The notes under the pieces are model-generated. The model was given only the letters and a program-made list of their open reading frames with translations. It was not told the DNA's origin and made no database searches. Below are positions 17,150-26,763 of a stretch of DNA of 64,000 nucleotides, piece after piece; position 1 is the stretch's first letter; each line of letters opens with the position of its first letter. Source of the stretch: Helicobacter ganmani (GTDB lineage Bacteria; Campylobacterota; Campylobacteria; Campylobacterales; Helicobacteraceae); NCBI RefSeq assembly GCF_003364315.1, contig NZ_NXLS01000009.1, positions 1 through 64,000 on the forward strand, read 5' to 3'. Made by a program: the position numbers and the translations under genes.

Positions 17150-18832
17150 CTATTCATAGCCCAATAATTTTGCAATTCCTTGTTTTTGCGCTTTAATCTG
17201 CTCTCCTCGCGCAATCAGTTCATAAAAGCATTCATTGTAATCCTCCAAAACTTGCGAATCCAAAAACCCACTTGGCAAAAGCATTTCTTTAATTTCTTTT
17301 TCACCAATTCGCTCATTATTATCTTGATAAATTTTACTCAACGCCAAACAACCCGCGGAAGTTAAAAAATAAAAATATAATGCTTTTGCTACAACAGAAT
17401 TTTTCACTCTAAGCACCAAGATTCCAGCATTTGGCAAGACAATCTTTTGCGCTGCACTCTTGCCTATAATCGCAACTTTTGGGGTAACTCCACGCATAGA
17501 GAGCAAAACATCATAAGGTTGCACTCTAAGTTCATACAGACGCTCAAGATTCGGCTTTAGCGCATAATCATTAAAAGAATTGCTCACACCATAAGCTTCA
17601 AAATCCTTAACCCCTAAATCATAACAACCAATCATCTCTTTGTCTTGTTTCATTTCTACACGAGTTCCACGATAACATTTTTCCAAAAAATCCCCCAAAA
17701 CTACTTTGATTTGCGGAGATTGCATTTCTTGTTGCATATAATAAGAGGGTTTAAGATTTTCCAAATTTATGTTTTGATAATCCAAAAGACACGAAATCTT
17801 AGTATTTCTTTTGAAAGCACACAAATCTGTTATCTCTTCTAAATTAATGAGTTTATTGTATTTTCCCTCTTTTAAGTGAAAATCTTGCGCATTGATAAAA
17901 AACATTCGTTGATTTTTAGGAGAAAGCACAAGCAAGCAAAATTCCCCCATTTGATGTGGAAAAATATTCGTCGGTAGTTCAATAATTACTTCTAAAATCT
18001 TAGATTGCACGAGATGATGACGCAATCGTTCCCCTATGGACTTGTTTAATAATACAGAACGAATGATAAAAATAGCTTTTTTGTTGAATTTTGAAAGCGC
18101 AAAGTCCAAAAACGGAATCTCTGGAGAGGTTTTTGTATAAGGTGCAAGAGGCGAAGTTTTCGGGGCTTTAAGATTAAGATGAGAAAGCAAAGGGGGATGG
18201 CAAAAGACTTTATCAAATTTTGTATTACTCCTCTCCTTTTGATTATTTTGCACATTTAAAAAATCTTTGAAAATATCTGCAACCTCTAAATGACAATCTT
18301 TAAATTTCAAAAGCAATGCAAGTGCTTTGGCGATTTCAATAAGCTTAGGATGAATATCCACACCAAAAAATTGACATTCGTTGTGATGTGCGCTTAAACT
18401 CAAAAGCCAAGAACCAACCCCGCAACAAGGATTATAAATGCTTTCATTTTTTTGTAAATGCAATAACTTACACACAAGCATATTTATCTCTGCTGGTGTT
18501 GCATAATCATAGAGTTTTAAAATTGTTTTTTGCAGCGCAATAGTCTGAATAAAATCCTCTAATTCTTGCGCATTGACTTTGAGATTCTGCGCAAGTTTTA
18601 TAATTTTTTTATAATTCAAATCCGAATTAATTGCTATTTTATGCGTTAAATTGTGTTTTTGTAGATAACAATAAAAACTCTGTGGAATCTCTTTTGTTTT
18701 AGAGATTAACAATTCTGCACTCAAAGTCTTGTCTTGTCCTACCAACAAAAACTCCAATGTCAAGCACAATACATCAAAATTATCCTCGTGGTATTTTTGA
18801 ATGTATTGAAAAATCTGCAATAATTCTTTCAT
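17150..18832 (-). CDS. N6-adenine methylase/specificity fusion with altered catalytic motif
   Basis: 560 residues, HsdM-like. The N-terminal helical region (about 1-110) leads to TPAEINMLVCKLL (motif X-like) and the SAM-binding motif I NPCCGVGSW, then FFGVDIHP (motif II). Where motif IV should read NPPY/F, the sequence has FCHPPLLS, with His for the catalytic Asn/Asp. The C-terminal third (about 370-560) resembles one target-recognition half of HsdS. No restriction subunit is adjacent. The start chosen is the ATG with AAGGAG upstream; a longer frame overlaps the permease gene and lacks support. It could be inactive or an orphan regulator. Confidence 0.7.
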   Translation of the reverse strand: MKELLQIFQYIQKYHEDNFDVLCLTLEFLLVGQDKTLSAELLISKTKEIPQSFYCYLQKHNLTHKIAINSDLNYKKIIKLAQNLKVNAQELEDFIQTIALQKTILKLYDYATPAEINMLVCKLLHLQKNESIYNPCCGVGSWLLSLSAHHNECQFFGVDIHPKLIEIAKALALLLKFKDCHLEVADIFKDFLNVQNNQKERSNTKFDKVFCHPPLLSHLNLKAPKTSPLAPYTKTSPEIPFLDFALSKFNKKAIFIIRSVLLNKSIGERLRHHLVQSKILEVIIELPTNIFPHQMGEFCLLVLSPKNQRMFFINAQDFHLKEGKYNKLINLEEITDLCAFKRNTKISCLLDYQNINLENLKPSYYMQQEMQSPQIKVVLGDFLEKCYRGTRVEMKQDKEMIGCYDLGVKDFEAYGVSNSFNDYALKPNLERLYELRVQPYDVLLSMRGVTPKVAIIGKSAAQKIVLPNAGILVLRVKNSVVAKALYFYFLTSAGCLALSKIYQDNNERIGEKEIKEMLLPSGFLDSQVLEDYNECFYELIARGEQIKAQKQGIAKLLGYE

Positions 18833-18842
18833 TGTATTCTCC

Positions 18843-20114
18843 TTATTTATACATCGGCAACCAATTAAACACAAACAAAATATGGCAGACGCCAACCACA
18901 CAGCCAAAAATCAATAAACTATAAATCGTCCAACTCCCGCCCTTGACGCGAAAATTATGCTCCAAAGCAAGATTTGATGTGCATTGCCTTAATTCCTTGC
19001 GTGAGATTCTGCTTGCCCTAAGCAATAAAGCAGGAATAATCACAGACCAAATCGTCGCCGCAAGCCCCGCCCAACCAATCGCAAGCAAAAAGCCATCGGG
19101 ATAAATCATTCCCGCAACAATCGGTGGTACAAAGGCAACCAATAGAGTTTTTGTGCGCCCTAATCTGCTATCATCAAATCCACATAAATCAGCCATATAA
19201 TCAAACAACCCAAGCCCAGCACCCAAAAACGAAGTAGAGACTGCCAAAAACGCGAATCCCTCTAGCATTCTTAGCAAAAATGCTCCATTGAGATTTAAAC
19301 TCGCAGCTTCAACCAAGTGGCGCACATTGCCTCCCGCAGCAATTACATTTTTAAAATCGCTCCGTTCAATGTTGCCATCGCACGCAATATTCCATATCAC
19401 ATAAGCCACAAAAGCAATCAATGTACCATAGACTAAACATTTGTTAATTTTTTTGGGTTCTTTGCCAAAATACTTCACGAGACTTGGCACGCTTGCGTGG
19501 AAACAAAAGGAAGTCAGATAAGTAGAAAATGCTACAAACACAAAGATTCCATAAGGATTATTATCGTGATTTAAATCTAGCAAATAAGACATTTTCATTT
19601 CACTTAACATACCACTCATAGCAAAGACAAAGGTTAAAGCCATTCCCCCAATCATCACCACAGAGAATCTATCCACAAGATAAGTACTCCACCAAACACA
19701 ACCGCTAAGCAGAATCGCAAACAATAAACTTGCCAATAGTTTAGGAGGTTCATAATCAAAAGCAACGAGCGAAATATGCACCACCATAGAACCGCCTCCG
19801 CTCACATAGGCATAAATCAAGATATAAAGCACAAAGGCAACACTCAAACCATTAACGAGATTCCAAAATTTACCCAAATTATCTAGCACAAGCGTATGGA
19901 AGCTTGAACCGGGGTGATAATACAGATTTACTTCCAATAAAGCTTGGGAAGAAAGCAGCATCATAAACCAAGTCAGCACTAATAATCCCAAAGAATACCA
20001 AATCCACATTCCCGCACTTATCGTGGGTAACGCCAACATTCCCGCTCCAATTGCCGTCCCAGCAATAATCATTGTCCCGCCAAGCACGCTTGGCTTGCGT
20101 TTCACATTAAACAT
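18843..20114 (-). CDS. aromatic amino-acid permease (HAAAP family)
   Basis: 423 residues with eleven hydrophobic segments. The N-terminal GGTMIIAGTAIGAGMLALP is the signature of the Mtr/TnaB/TyrP tryptophan/tyrosine symporters. It imports an aromatic amino acid with protons across the inner membrane. Tryptophan versus tyrosine cannot be settled from sequence. It lies 10 bases upstream of the methylase gene on the same strand, so the two may be cotranscribed, although their functions are unrelated. Confidence 0.88.
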   Translation of the reverse strand: MFNVKRKPSVLGGTMIIAGTAIGAGMLALPTISAGMWIWYSLGLLVLTWFMMLLSSQALLEVNLYYHPGSSFHTLVLDNLGKFWNLVNGLSVAFVLYILIYAYVSGGGSMVVHISLVAFDYEPPKLLASLLFAILLSGCVWWSTYLVDRFSVVMIGGMALTFVFAMSGMLSEMKMSYLLDLNHDNNPYGIFVFVAFSTYLTSFCFHASVPSLVKYFGKEPKKINKCLVYGTLIAFVAYVIWNIACDGNIERSDFKNVIAAGGNVRHLVEAASLNLNGAFLLRMLEGFAFLAVSTSFLGAGLGLFDYMADLCGFDDSRLGRTKTLLVAFVPPIVAGMIYPDGFLLAIGWAGLAATIWSVIIPALLLRASRISRKELRQCTSNLALEHNFRVKGGSWTIYSLLIFGCVVGVCHILFVFNWLPMYK

Positions 20115-20246
20115 AGAATCCCTTTAAAGTAGATTTTACATTATATCTAAGATTTAGATTTGAGAAATTAAAATTTGGCTGATTAACAAATTTTTAGGCT
20201 AGCTTTGTGTAGAATTCAAATTTTTAAACTTAGGATAGCAAAAATT

Positions 20247-22007
20247 ATGGAACAACAAGCCTTAGCACTGAAATATCGTCCAATGGATTTTGATGAACTC
20301 ATCGGACAAGAAGCAGTCAGTCGCACTCTCTCCTTAGCATTAAGCAGCAAACGACTCTCCCACGCTTATTTATTTTCAGGCTTGCGCGGGAGTGGCAAAA
20401 CTTCTAGTGCTAGAATTTTCGCAAGGGCATTACAATGCGAAAATGGTCCGTGTGCAAAACCTTGTGGTGTATGTGCAAACTGCGTTGCAGCCAATCCTCA
20501 CAAAATGCGTCATATTGACATCATAGAGCTAGATGGTGCGTCTAGCCGCAAGATTGATGACATTCGCGATTTAATAGAACAGACAAAATACCACCCCAAT
20601 ATGGGACGCTTTAAAATCTTTATTATTGATGAAGTGCATATGCTTACCAAAGAAGCCTTTAACGCGCTCCTCAAGACACTTGAAGAACCACCAGAATATG
20701 TGAAATTTATCCTTGCCACCACAGACCCGCTGAAACTTCCTGCGACGATTTTAAGTCGCACACAGCATTTTCGCTTCAAACGCATTTCAGATAAAAGCAT
20801 TTTGGAACACCTAAAAAATATTCTTCAAAAAGAACAAATCACTTACCAAGACGAGGCTTTAAATATGCTTATTCGGAGCGGTTCAGGCTCTTTGCGCGAC
20901 ACTTTAACACTACTAGACCAAGTGATTATTTATTCTAATTACAACATCACTTCTGATTCTTGCGCAAATATGTTAGGGCTTATTAATCCCCAAAGCCTCA
21001 ACGCGCTTTTTGAGTGCATTTTCAAGCAAGACAGAGATCTTTTATTGCGTGAGCTTGAAGCATTTTTTGAATATGAAGCCGAAATGCTTTTAGATGAAAT
21101 GAGTATTTTCTTAAAAGACAAGCTTTTAAAGGGAGAGGATTCTCGTTACAATCCTTTGTTGATAGACAGATTCTTTCGGATTCTAACCCAATCCAAAGAA
21201 TTATTATTCTTAGGCTCTGAAGATGAATTTGTTTTGACGCTTACCTTTTTTAAAATGTTAGAATCCCTCCAAATAGAAGCAATTGATATAGCGATTCAAA
21301 ACCTAGAAAAAGGCTTGTTTGAAAATTTACCCAAACAAATTCCAAACACGCAATCCCCAAACCAACAGACAACAAAAGATTTGCAAAGCATTCCCACAGA
21401 TTCTATAGCTACAACATTTAAAGAATCTCCACCCACGCCCACCCAACCAACAGAAATTGCCAAAAATTCGTTAGAACCAAGCCAAGAAAATGCCTTGAAT
21501 TTATTTGCTCTGCTCCAACAAAAAATCTATGAACGAAATTATGAATTGGGAGAAATATTTGCTCAAGAGATTCGTTTTGTTTCATTCATAGACCATACAC
21601 TCACTTGGGAAAGTTCCGCAAGCGGTGAGAATCGTGAGAGGCTTAAAACTAGCTATTCTATTATTAAAAACCTTGTTTTGGAAGTTTTTGGAATCCAAAC
21701 ACAAATCAAATCCATTAGCAATCCAAACCAAAACCTATCCTCCACTTCGCAGCAAATTCCGCAGGTACAAGAAGCGCAAGCTCAAAACTCTACTTCTATG
21801 TCTTTGGATTCTATGGATTTAGCCCCACTAACCAATCCACATCAAGAATCCACCCAAGCCACTCAAACCCCTACCAAATCTCATCAGGCTACACAAGACA
21901 TACAAGCCGAAGTCAATGCAGCTTTAGAATTGCCTTTATTACAAAGTGCAAAAGAATTGTTAGAAATCAAGCAAATCAAAGTGCGCCCAAAATCCATTAT
22001 AAGTTAG
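20247..22007 (+). CDS. dnaX: DNA polymerase III subunit gamma/tau
   Basis: 586 residues from the preferred start. The clamp-loader ATPase has Walker A GLRGSGKTSSARI, a zinc cluster CENGPCAKPCGVCANC and the Walker B region IDEVHML, followed by TTDPLKLPATILSRTQHF with sensor 1 and the SRC-like SRT. The C-terminal third is Gln/Thr/Pro-rich and variable, as in tau. An upstream in-frame ATG at 20205 would add 14 residues, but the ATG at 20247 follows AGGATAG and starts the conserved MEQQALALKYRP. First gene of a dnaX-tsaE-lptB-rpoN cluster. Confidence 0.95.
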   Translation: MEQQALALKYRPMDFDELIGQEAVSRTLSLALSSKRLSHAYLFSGLRGSGKTSSARIFARALQCENGPCAKPCGVCANCVAANPHKMRHIDIIELDGASSRKIDDIRDLIEQTKYHPNMGRFKIFIIDEVHMLTKEAFNALLKTLEEPPEYVKFILATTDPLKLPATILSRTQHFRFKRISDKSILEHLKNILQKEQITYQDEALNMLIRSGSGSLRDTLTLLDQVIIYSNYNITSDSCANMLGLINPQSLNALFECIFKQDRDLLLRELEAFFEYEAEMLLDEMSIFLKDKLLKGEDSRYNPLLIDRFFRILTQSKELLFLGSEDEFVLTLTFFKMLESLQIEAIDIAIQNLEKGLFENLPKQIPNTQSPNQQTTKDLQSIPTDSIATTFKESPPTPTQPTEIAKNSLEPSQENALNLFALLQQKIYERNYELGEIFAQEIRFVSFIDHTLTWESSASGENRERLKTSYSIIKNLVLEVFGIQTQIKSISNPNQNLSSTSQQIPQVQEAQAQNSTSMSLDSMDLAPLTNPHQESTQATQTPTKSHQATQDIQAEVNAALELPLLQSAKELLEIKQIKVRPKSIIS

Positions 22008-22016
22008 GATATTAAA

Positions 22017-22436
22017 ATGGAATGGATTTTAAGTAAAAAAGAGTTGCCTAAACTCTGCGAATATTTGGATTTGAAAAATCATCGTGGTATTTACTTGTTT
22101 AGTGGCGACTTAGCAAGCGGTAAAACAACATTGATTCAAGCAATGGTTGCCTCATTAGGAAGCAAGGCAAAGGTTACTTCGCCAACTTTCTTAACCGCAT
22201 TAGAGTATGGCAATCAAATCTATCATTATGATATTTACAATAAGGATTTGGAGAAACTCTTTGCGCTAGGATTTTTAGAAGAAATTGAAAAGGAAGGTTG
22301 GCATTTTATTGAATGGGGAGATGAAAATTTAGCTAAAATTCTAAAACAAATTGGTTTGCCCTTTTGGAGAATTATCATTCATATTGAATCCAAAGGAAGA
22401 AAATATTGTATTGAGGAAAGTTTATGCACACATTAG
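22017..22436 (+). CDS. tsaE: tRNA threonylcarbamoyladenosine biosynthesis ATPase TsaE
   Basis: 139 residues. P-loop [12 protein letters not shown] (about residues 30-41) and the conserved SPTF and YHYDIYN motifs are typical of TsaE, the ATPase that works with TsaB/TsaD to make the t6A37 modification of ANN-decoding tRNAs. It starts 9 bases after dnaX and overlaps lptB by 13 bases, so it is in the same operon. Confidence 0.95.
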   Translation: MEWILSKKELPKLCEYLDLKNHRGIYLFSGDLASGKTTLIQAMVASLGSKAKVTSPTFLTALEYGNQIYHYDIYNKDLEKLFALGFLEEIEKEGWHFIEWGDENLAKILKQIGLPFWRIIIHIESKGRKYCIEESLCTH

Positions 22437-23146
22437 AAGCAATGCACCTAAGCAAAACAATCAAAAAAACAAACATCATTAGAGAGATTTCTATACGCGT
22501 GCAAAGCGGTGAAGTCGTAGGGCTTTTAGGTCCAAATGGTGCGGGCAAAACCACGACTTTTTATATCATCTGCGGACTTTTAAGAGCAAGTAGTGGCAAA
22601 GTTTGCTTTGATAGTCAAGAAATCACAGGCTTAAGCCTTCATAAACGCGCACAACTCGGAATCGGCTATCTGCCACAAGAATCTAGCGTTTTTAAAGATT
22701 TAAGTGTAGAGGAAAATCTCTTGATTGCAGCAGAAGTGTGCTTAAGCAATGAAAATGAAAGAAACCAACGCATTGAAGAGCTTTTGGAAGATTTTAGTAT
22801 TGAGCCGATTCGGAATCGCAAAGGCGTCAATTTAAGCGGAGGAGAAAGGAGGCGCGTAGAAATTGCGCGTGCTCTTGTCAAAAAGCCAAAATTTATTTTA
22901 TTAGATGAACCTTTTGCAGGAGTTGATCCTATTGCTGTGTTAGATATTCAAAATATTATTAAAAAACTCGTTTCACTGGACATTGGGGTTCTCATCACTG
23001 ACCACAATGTGCGTGAGACACTTGGTGTTTGTAATCGTGCGTATGTCATCAACAAAGGCACTTTGCTTGCAAGCGGAAATTCTAACGAAATTTACAAAAA
23101 TGAACTTGTCCGCAAACATTATTTAGGCGAGAATTTCCAAGTATGA
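22424..23146 (+). CDS. lptB: LPS export ABC transporter ATPase
   Basis: 240 residues. Walker [13 protein letters not shown], signature LSGGERRR and Walker [14 protein letters not shown], then the H-loop in [12 protein letters not shown]. LptB powers LptFG-driven extraction of lipopolysaccharide from the inner membrane. The DPIAVLDIQ region and the rpoN gene directly downstream are the usual epsilonproteobacterial arrangement. It overlaps both neighbours. Confidence 0.95.
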   Translation: MHTLEAMHLSKTIKKTNIIREISIRVQSGEVVGLLGPNGAGKTTTFYIICGLLRASSGKVCFDSQEITGLSLHKRAQLGIGYLPQESSVFKDLSVEENLLIAAEVCLSNENERNQRIEELLEDFSIEPIRNRKGVNLSGGERRRVEIARALVKKPKFILLDEPFAGVDPIAVLDIQNIIKKLVSLDIGVLITDHNVRETLGVCNRAYVINKGTLLASGNSNEIYKNELVRKHYLGENFQV

Positions 23147-24471
23147 AACTACGCACCCAAACCCAAACCACACTCAAGGCAAAGCTCTCCTCTACACTCA
23201 AAAGTTGGCTTCCAATTCTACAAAGCGGAATGAGTGATTTAGAGGATACTTTAGGAGAATTCAGTAAAGAGAATCCCTATTTTAGCGTCCAATCCAACAT
23301 TGCACAAGATTTCAGCTCTCAAAGCTCTGCTCAAAAAAAGCGACAACAAGAAATTTCAAGAGGCGTAAAAGGCTCTAGTATAGAGAATGATGCGATAGAA
23401 CAATTTTGCATTCAAGAGGAATCTCTAGAAGTAACCTTAAATGGACAAATCGTGCCACCATTATTTCCCACTAGAAGCTCTCAAGAGATTGCTAAACAAA
23501 TCATTGAAAACCTCAACGAAGAAGGCTATTTTGATGGAGATTGTGAGCAAATTGCACAGGCTTGTGGCAAGATGCTTAATGCCCCTATTAGCGCAACAGA
23601 GGTTGAAAAAGTGCGCAAACGTTTTGCATATCTTGACCCACCGGGCATTGCAGCACTTGATTTGATGGAATCCTTTTGTTTTCAGTTAGATAATTTAGAT
23701 GTTCCAAGTGAAGTTTATACCCTAACGCAAGAGATTTTGCAGGATTTAAAAAACCATACAAAGCATAAAAATGCTCCACTCTACGAAAAAGCAATGAAAA
23801 TAATTCAAAGTTTCAAAAATCCACCTGCACTTGATTTTTTCCAAAAAGAATCCGCAATCATTCCAGATATTTTAGTTTTGGAGGAAAAAAACAACATTCA
23901 AGTGCAAATTAATGAAAAATATTATCCAACCATTGAAATCCAAACACAAAATAAAGAAGACAAAATCAAGCTCAAAGATGAGTTTATCAAAACCAAAATT
24001 AAAGAGGCGCGCGACCTTGTAGATGCACTTGAAATGCGAAAGGCAACGCTGTACAAAATCGGACTAATGATTGTGGAATATCAATATGAGTTTTTTAAAG
24101 GTGGTGAAATCAAGCCAATGAAACTTAAAGACTTAGCTGAAGAATTTGGGCACGCGCCTAGCACGATTTCGCGTGCGATTTCCAATAAATTTTTGGAATG
24201 TTCTCGCGGAATCTTTCCACTCAAAAACTTCTTTGCCACTGCGATTGATGAAGAGACTGCCAATACAACGATTAAAGACTTTGTAGCAGATTTAGTCAAA
24301 AACGAAAGCAAGCAAAAACCACTAAGCGATAATAGAATCCTAGAACTCATTGAGGAAAAATTCAATATTAAAATGGTGCGTCGCACGATTACCAAATACC
24401 GAGCGCAACTCAATATTGCAAGCTCAAGCGAGCGGAAAAAACTCTACAAAATCTCTGCCCCCTCTGTTTAA
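23143..24471 (+). CDS. rpoN: RNA polymerase sigma-54 factor
   Basis: 442 residues. Region I is the Gln/Leu-rich N-terminus ([15 protein letters not shown]), the core-binding region is central, and the C-terminus has the helix-turn-helix and the RpoN box ([13 protein letters not shown], about residues 416-428). In Helicobacter, sigma-54 with FlgR/FlgS drives the middle flagellar genes (hook, basal body and minor flagellin). It overlaps the end of lptB by 4 bases, so it is translated from the same messenger. Confidence 0.95.
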   Translation: MKLRTQTQTTLKAKLSSTLKSWLPILQSGMSDLEDTLGEFSKENPYFSVQSNIAQDFSSQSSAQKKRQQEISRGVKGSSIENDAIEQFCIQEESLEVTLNGQIVPPLFPTRSSQEIAKQIIENLNEEGYFDGDCEQIAQACGKMLNAPISATEVEKVRKRFAYLDPPGIAALDLMESFCFQLDNLDVPSEVYTLTQEILQDLKNHTKHKNAPLYEKAMKIIQSFKNPPALDFFQKESAIIPDILVLEEKNNIQVQINEKYYPTIEIQTQNKEDKIKLKDEFIKTKIKEARDLVDALEMRKATLYKIGLMIVEYQYEFFKGGEIKPMKLKDLAEEFGHAPSTISRAISNKFLECSRGIFPLKNFFATAIDEETANTTIKDFVADLVKNESKQKPLSDNRILELIEEKFNIKMVRRTITKYRAQLNIASSSERKKLYKISAPSV

Positions 24472-24507
24472 TTTAACAAACTTCACACTGATTTCACACT
24501 CACAAAT

Positions 24508-24513
24508 TATAAT
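24508..24513 (+). promoter_or_regulatory. -10 element of the DUF1104 gene
   Basis: TATAAT 33 bases before the ATG at 24546, with AAGGAGC as the ribosome-binding site in between. It separates this gene from the rpoN operon. Confidence 0.5.
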
Positions 24514-24545
24514 TCCGCTGTTCAAAAAATTTTAAGGAGCAAACA

Positions 24546-24998
24546 ATGAAAACAAAAACTATCTTATCTCTTGCTTTGATTGGCACTTTGATTTCAGGCG
24601 CACTAGCGGCGGATTATTCCAAAGCAAGCAATGAAGAATTAATTAAGTTATCCGGAAAAGTTGCGCCAAAAGATTATCCTGATTATAGAATGGAGATTCA
24701 TAAACGTATGCAAGAAATGAAAGTCAAAGATGCAAGAGTGTTTCGCGATAGATTGAGAGAATCCCACCAAAATGCGTATGGCAATATGACACACAAAGAA
24801 TATTTAGAGCACCACAATGCTCTTTGTGAGGAAGTGCAAAGACGTTTAGACACAATGAGCGAATCTCAAGCAAGAGAAAGCGGATTAATAGGTTATGGAT
24901 ATAGTCATCATAGAGGCTATAGAGGCGAATATGGTCAAGCAGGCAACAAAAACTATCGCAACTGCTATAATAGAGGTGGATACCACCATTTTTGGTAA
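24546..24998 (+). CDS. DUF1104 family secreted protein
   Basis: 150 residues. Signal peptide (about 1-22, cut after ALA), then the DUF1104 pattern DYSKASNEELIKLSGKVAPKDYPDYRMEIHKRM, which is confined to Helicobacter and relatives. The middle is helical and charged. The tail (about 117-150) is rich in His, Tyr, Gly and Arg (GYSHHRGYRGEYGQ and GGYHHFW), which could bind metal ions. The role is unknown; periplasmic or surface location is inferred. Confidence 0.8.
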   Translation: MKTKTILSLALIGTLISGALAADYSKASNEELIKLSGKVAPKDYPDYRMEIHKRMQEMKVKDARVFRDRLRESHQNAYGNMTHKEYLEHHNALCEEVQRRLDTMSESQARESGLIGYGYSHHRGYRGEYGQAGNKNYRNCYNRGGYHHFW

Positions 24999-25011
24999 GA
25001 TATGCACAAGG

Positions 25012-25060
25012 CGTTATGGATTGCCACGATTCCTTAGTAGAATCCCCGCAATCTACTCGT
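25012..25060 (-). repeat. hairpin repeat at the 3' end of thiL
   Basis: On the minus strand GATTGCGG, then GATTC-TACTAAG-GAATC, then GTGGCAATCCATAAC. It is one copy of the dispersed hairpin family and contains the thiL stop codon, so it may double as a transcript end. Confidence 0.6.
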
Positions 25061-25922
25061 GCCAATTTTGCTTTTTGGCGATATATTTACCACGAATCGC
25101 AACAGCAAAAGGCACAAATTGATGGCGAAACTTCCAAGCTTTTTTTTGCATTTTTTTGAGATTTCGTCTCTCTATGGCATAAAGCATTTGATATTCTTCA
25201 GGAGAATAAAGCCAATCTCCCTTTTGTTTTAAAATCTTAAACCCCAAACGATTCACTTGACTTAGACGCGACAATTCTAGCGAGATTCCATCGGAAATAT
25301 CCATACCCGCTTTTGCAATATTGTTTAGCTCAAACAACATTTTAGGGTATAAAAGCGGCTTAGCAAAGCGTGAATATTTGGAGATTTTTTTATCGCGACA
25401 GAATCGCAAGGAATTTTTTAAAATTTTAAGATTCTGCCCAAAGGATTGCATTTTAGCGTGATTTAACGCGCCTTTTGGGGTGATATATCCCAAAATATTG
25501 CCTTGCTTGATTCCTTTTCTAAATAAAGTTCTCTGTCTTTTTTGACCCAAAAGCGTTAAAGAAAAGTGCAATTTTTCGCCTACAAGCGTATCGCCACCGA
25601 TGATTTTAATACGATATTTTTTTGCGCAATCCCCTATGATTTGCGCCAACTTTGAAACTTCTTTAAAATTATCAGGCACACTAAGCGTTAAGAGTAAAAA
25701 ACTTGGAATCGCATTCATCGCATAGATATCGGACAGATTTACTAAAAAACATTTTTCTACCAAATCCTCTAAACTTGCCCAAGCTCTTTTAAAATGAATA
25801 TCCTCAAAGAATGCGTCATTTGCGATGAGATATGTCCCAACAGACACCCCATCATCTCCGATTCCAAAAGTCGCCCCACTTTGTTTTAATGTGTGAATAA
25901 AAACCTTTTCTCTATCACGCAT
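25053..25922 (-). CDS. thiL: thiamine-monophosphate kinase
   Basis: About 289 residues from the preferred start. It phosphorylates thiamine monophosphate to the coenzyme thiamine diphosphate. Conserved pieces are GIGDDGVSV (Mg/ATP), ANDAFFEDIHFKR, NLSDIYAMNAIP, GGDTLVGEKLHFSLTLLG, and GMDISDGISLELSRL. The chosen ATG overlaps the nadC stop (TAATG), which implies coupling; another in-frame ATG 30 bases upstream is possible. ThiL sequences are usually 300-330 residues, so this one is slightly short. Confidence 0.9.
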   Translation of the reverse strand: MRDREKVFIHTLKQSGATFGIGDDGVSVGTYLIANDAFFEDIHFKRAWASLEDLVEKCFLVNLSDIYAMNAIPSFLLLTLSVPDNFKEVSKLAQIIGDCAKKYRIKIIGGDTLVGEKLHFSLTLLGQKRQRTLFRKGIKQGNILGYITPKGALNHAKMQSFGQNLKILKNSLRFCRDKKISKYSRFAKPLLYPKMLFELNNIAKAGMDISDGISLELSRLSQVNRLGFKILKQKGDWLYSPEEYQMLYAIERRNLKKMQKKAWKFRHQFVPFAVAIRGKYIAKKQNWHE

Positions 25923-26749
25923 TAGTCTATTTTCATACTCAAATCCACCCAAACTGCTTGATGTGTAATCGCGCCAACAGATACAGCATCTACACCACTT
26001 TGAGCATACTCTCTAATATTTCTTAAAGTAATGTTTCCGCTTGCTTCTAGCAAGACACTTGGAGCAATTTCGTTACGCATTTTGACTACTTCGTGAATCA
26101 TTTGTATATCCATATTATCACACATTAAAATATCTACTTCTGCTTCTAATGCCTCTTTGGCTTGTAAAACATTCTCACATTCTACCTCAATCTTAGAGAC
26201 AATTGGAGTCTTGCAACGAATATCATCAATGAATTTCTTTAGCGATAGAATGCGTGTCAAATGTGTATCTTTTAACATTAAACAATCATCTAAACCCAAG
26301 CGATGATTCACCGCCCCCCCATTACGCGTAGAATATTTCTCAAAATCCCTTAGCAAAGGGCGCGTTTTCCTTGTATCTAGCAGCATACAACTCGTACCTT
26401 CTAGCTTTTGCACATATTTATGTGTTAATGTTGCAATTCCACTAGAATGCTCTAATAAATTCAAAATTGTGCGCTCCGCACTTAGCAACTCGCTCATATT
26501 GCCCTCAAAAGAAACAATCCTTTCACCTCTTTTAAAAACCATTCCGTCATCAAAAATAAATTCACATTTGAGATTTAACAATTCGCAAAGTCGCTCAATA
26601 TACATTCTTCCCGATAACACACCATCTTCTTTGGCAAGTATATAAGCTTCTACTTGTGTATTGTTTCGCATTCTAGTGTATAAATCACCGCGCCCAATGT
26701 CCTCTTTTAGAACTTCTTTTAAAAAATCATCTAACAATATTTTATGCAT
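25922..26749 (-). CDS. nadC: nicotinate-nucleotide pyrophosphorylase (quinolinate phosphoribosyltransferase)
   Basis: 275 residues. It converts quinolinate and PRPP to nicotinate mononucleotide in de novo NAD synthesis. LLDTRKTRPLLRDFEKYSTRNGG (about residues 126-148) contains the phosphate- and PRPP-binding residues. The EVECENV and ASGNITLRNIREYA stretches belong to the barrel. It lies directly downstream of nadA and upstream of thiL. Confidence 0.96.
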   Translation of the reverse strand: MHKILLDDFLKEVLKEDIGRGDLYTRMRNNTQVEAYILAKEDGVLSGRMYIERLCELLNLKCEFIFDDGMVFKRGERIVSFEGNMSELLSAERTILNLLEHSSGIATLTHKYVQKLEGTSCMLLDTRKTRPLLRDFEKYSTRNGGAVNHRLGLDDCLMLKDTHLTRILSLKKFIDDIRCKTPIVSKIEVECENVLQAKEALEAEVDILMCDNMDIQMIHEVVKMRNEIAPSVLLEASGNITLRNIREYAQSGVDAVSVGAITHQAVWVDLSMKID

Positions 26750-26763
26750 TGTTTGCTCCTTTT

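Noticed and set aside
17150-18907. Longer start for the methylase gene
   Set aside because: The extra 25 codons overlap the permease gene and are the mirror of it; the ATG at 18832 has a good ribosome-binding site.
24724-25065. Minus-strand 113-codon frame opposite the DUF1104 gene
   Set aside because: Shadow of the His/Tyr-rich tail; Cys/Leu-rich with no known family.
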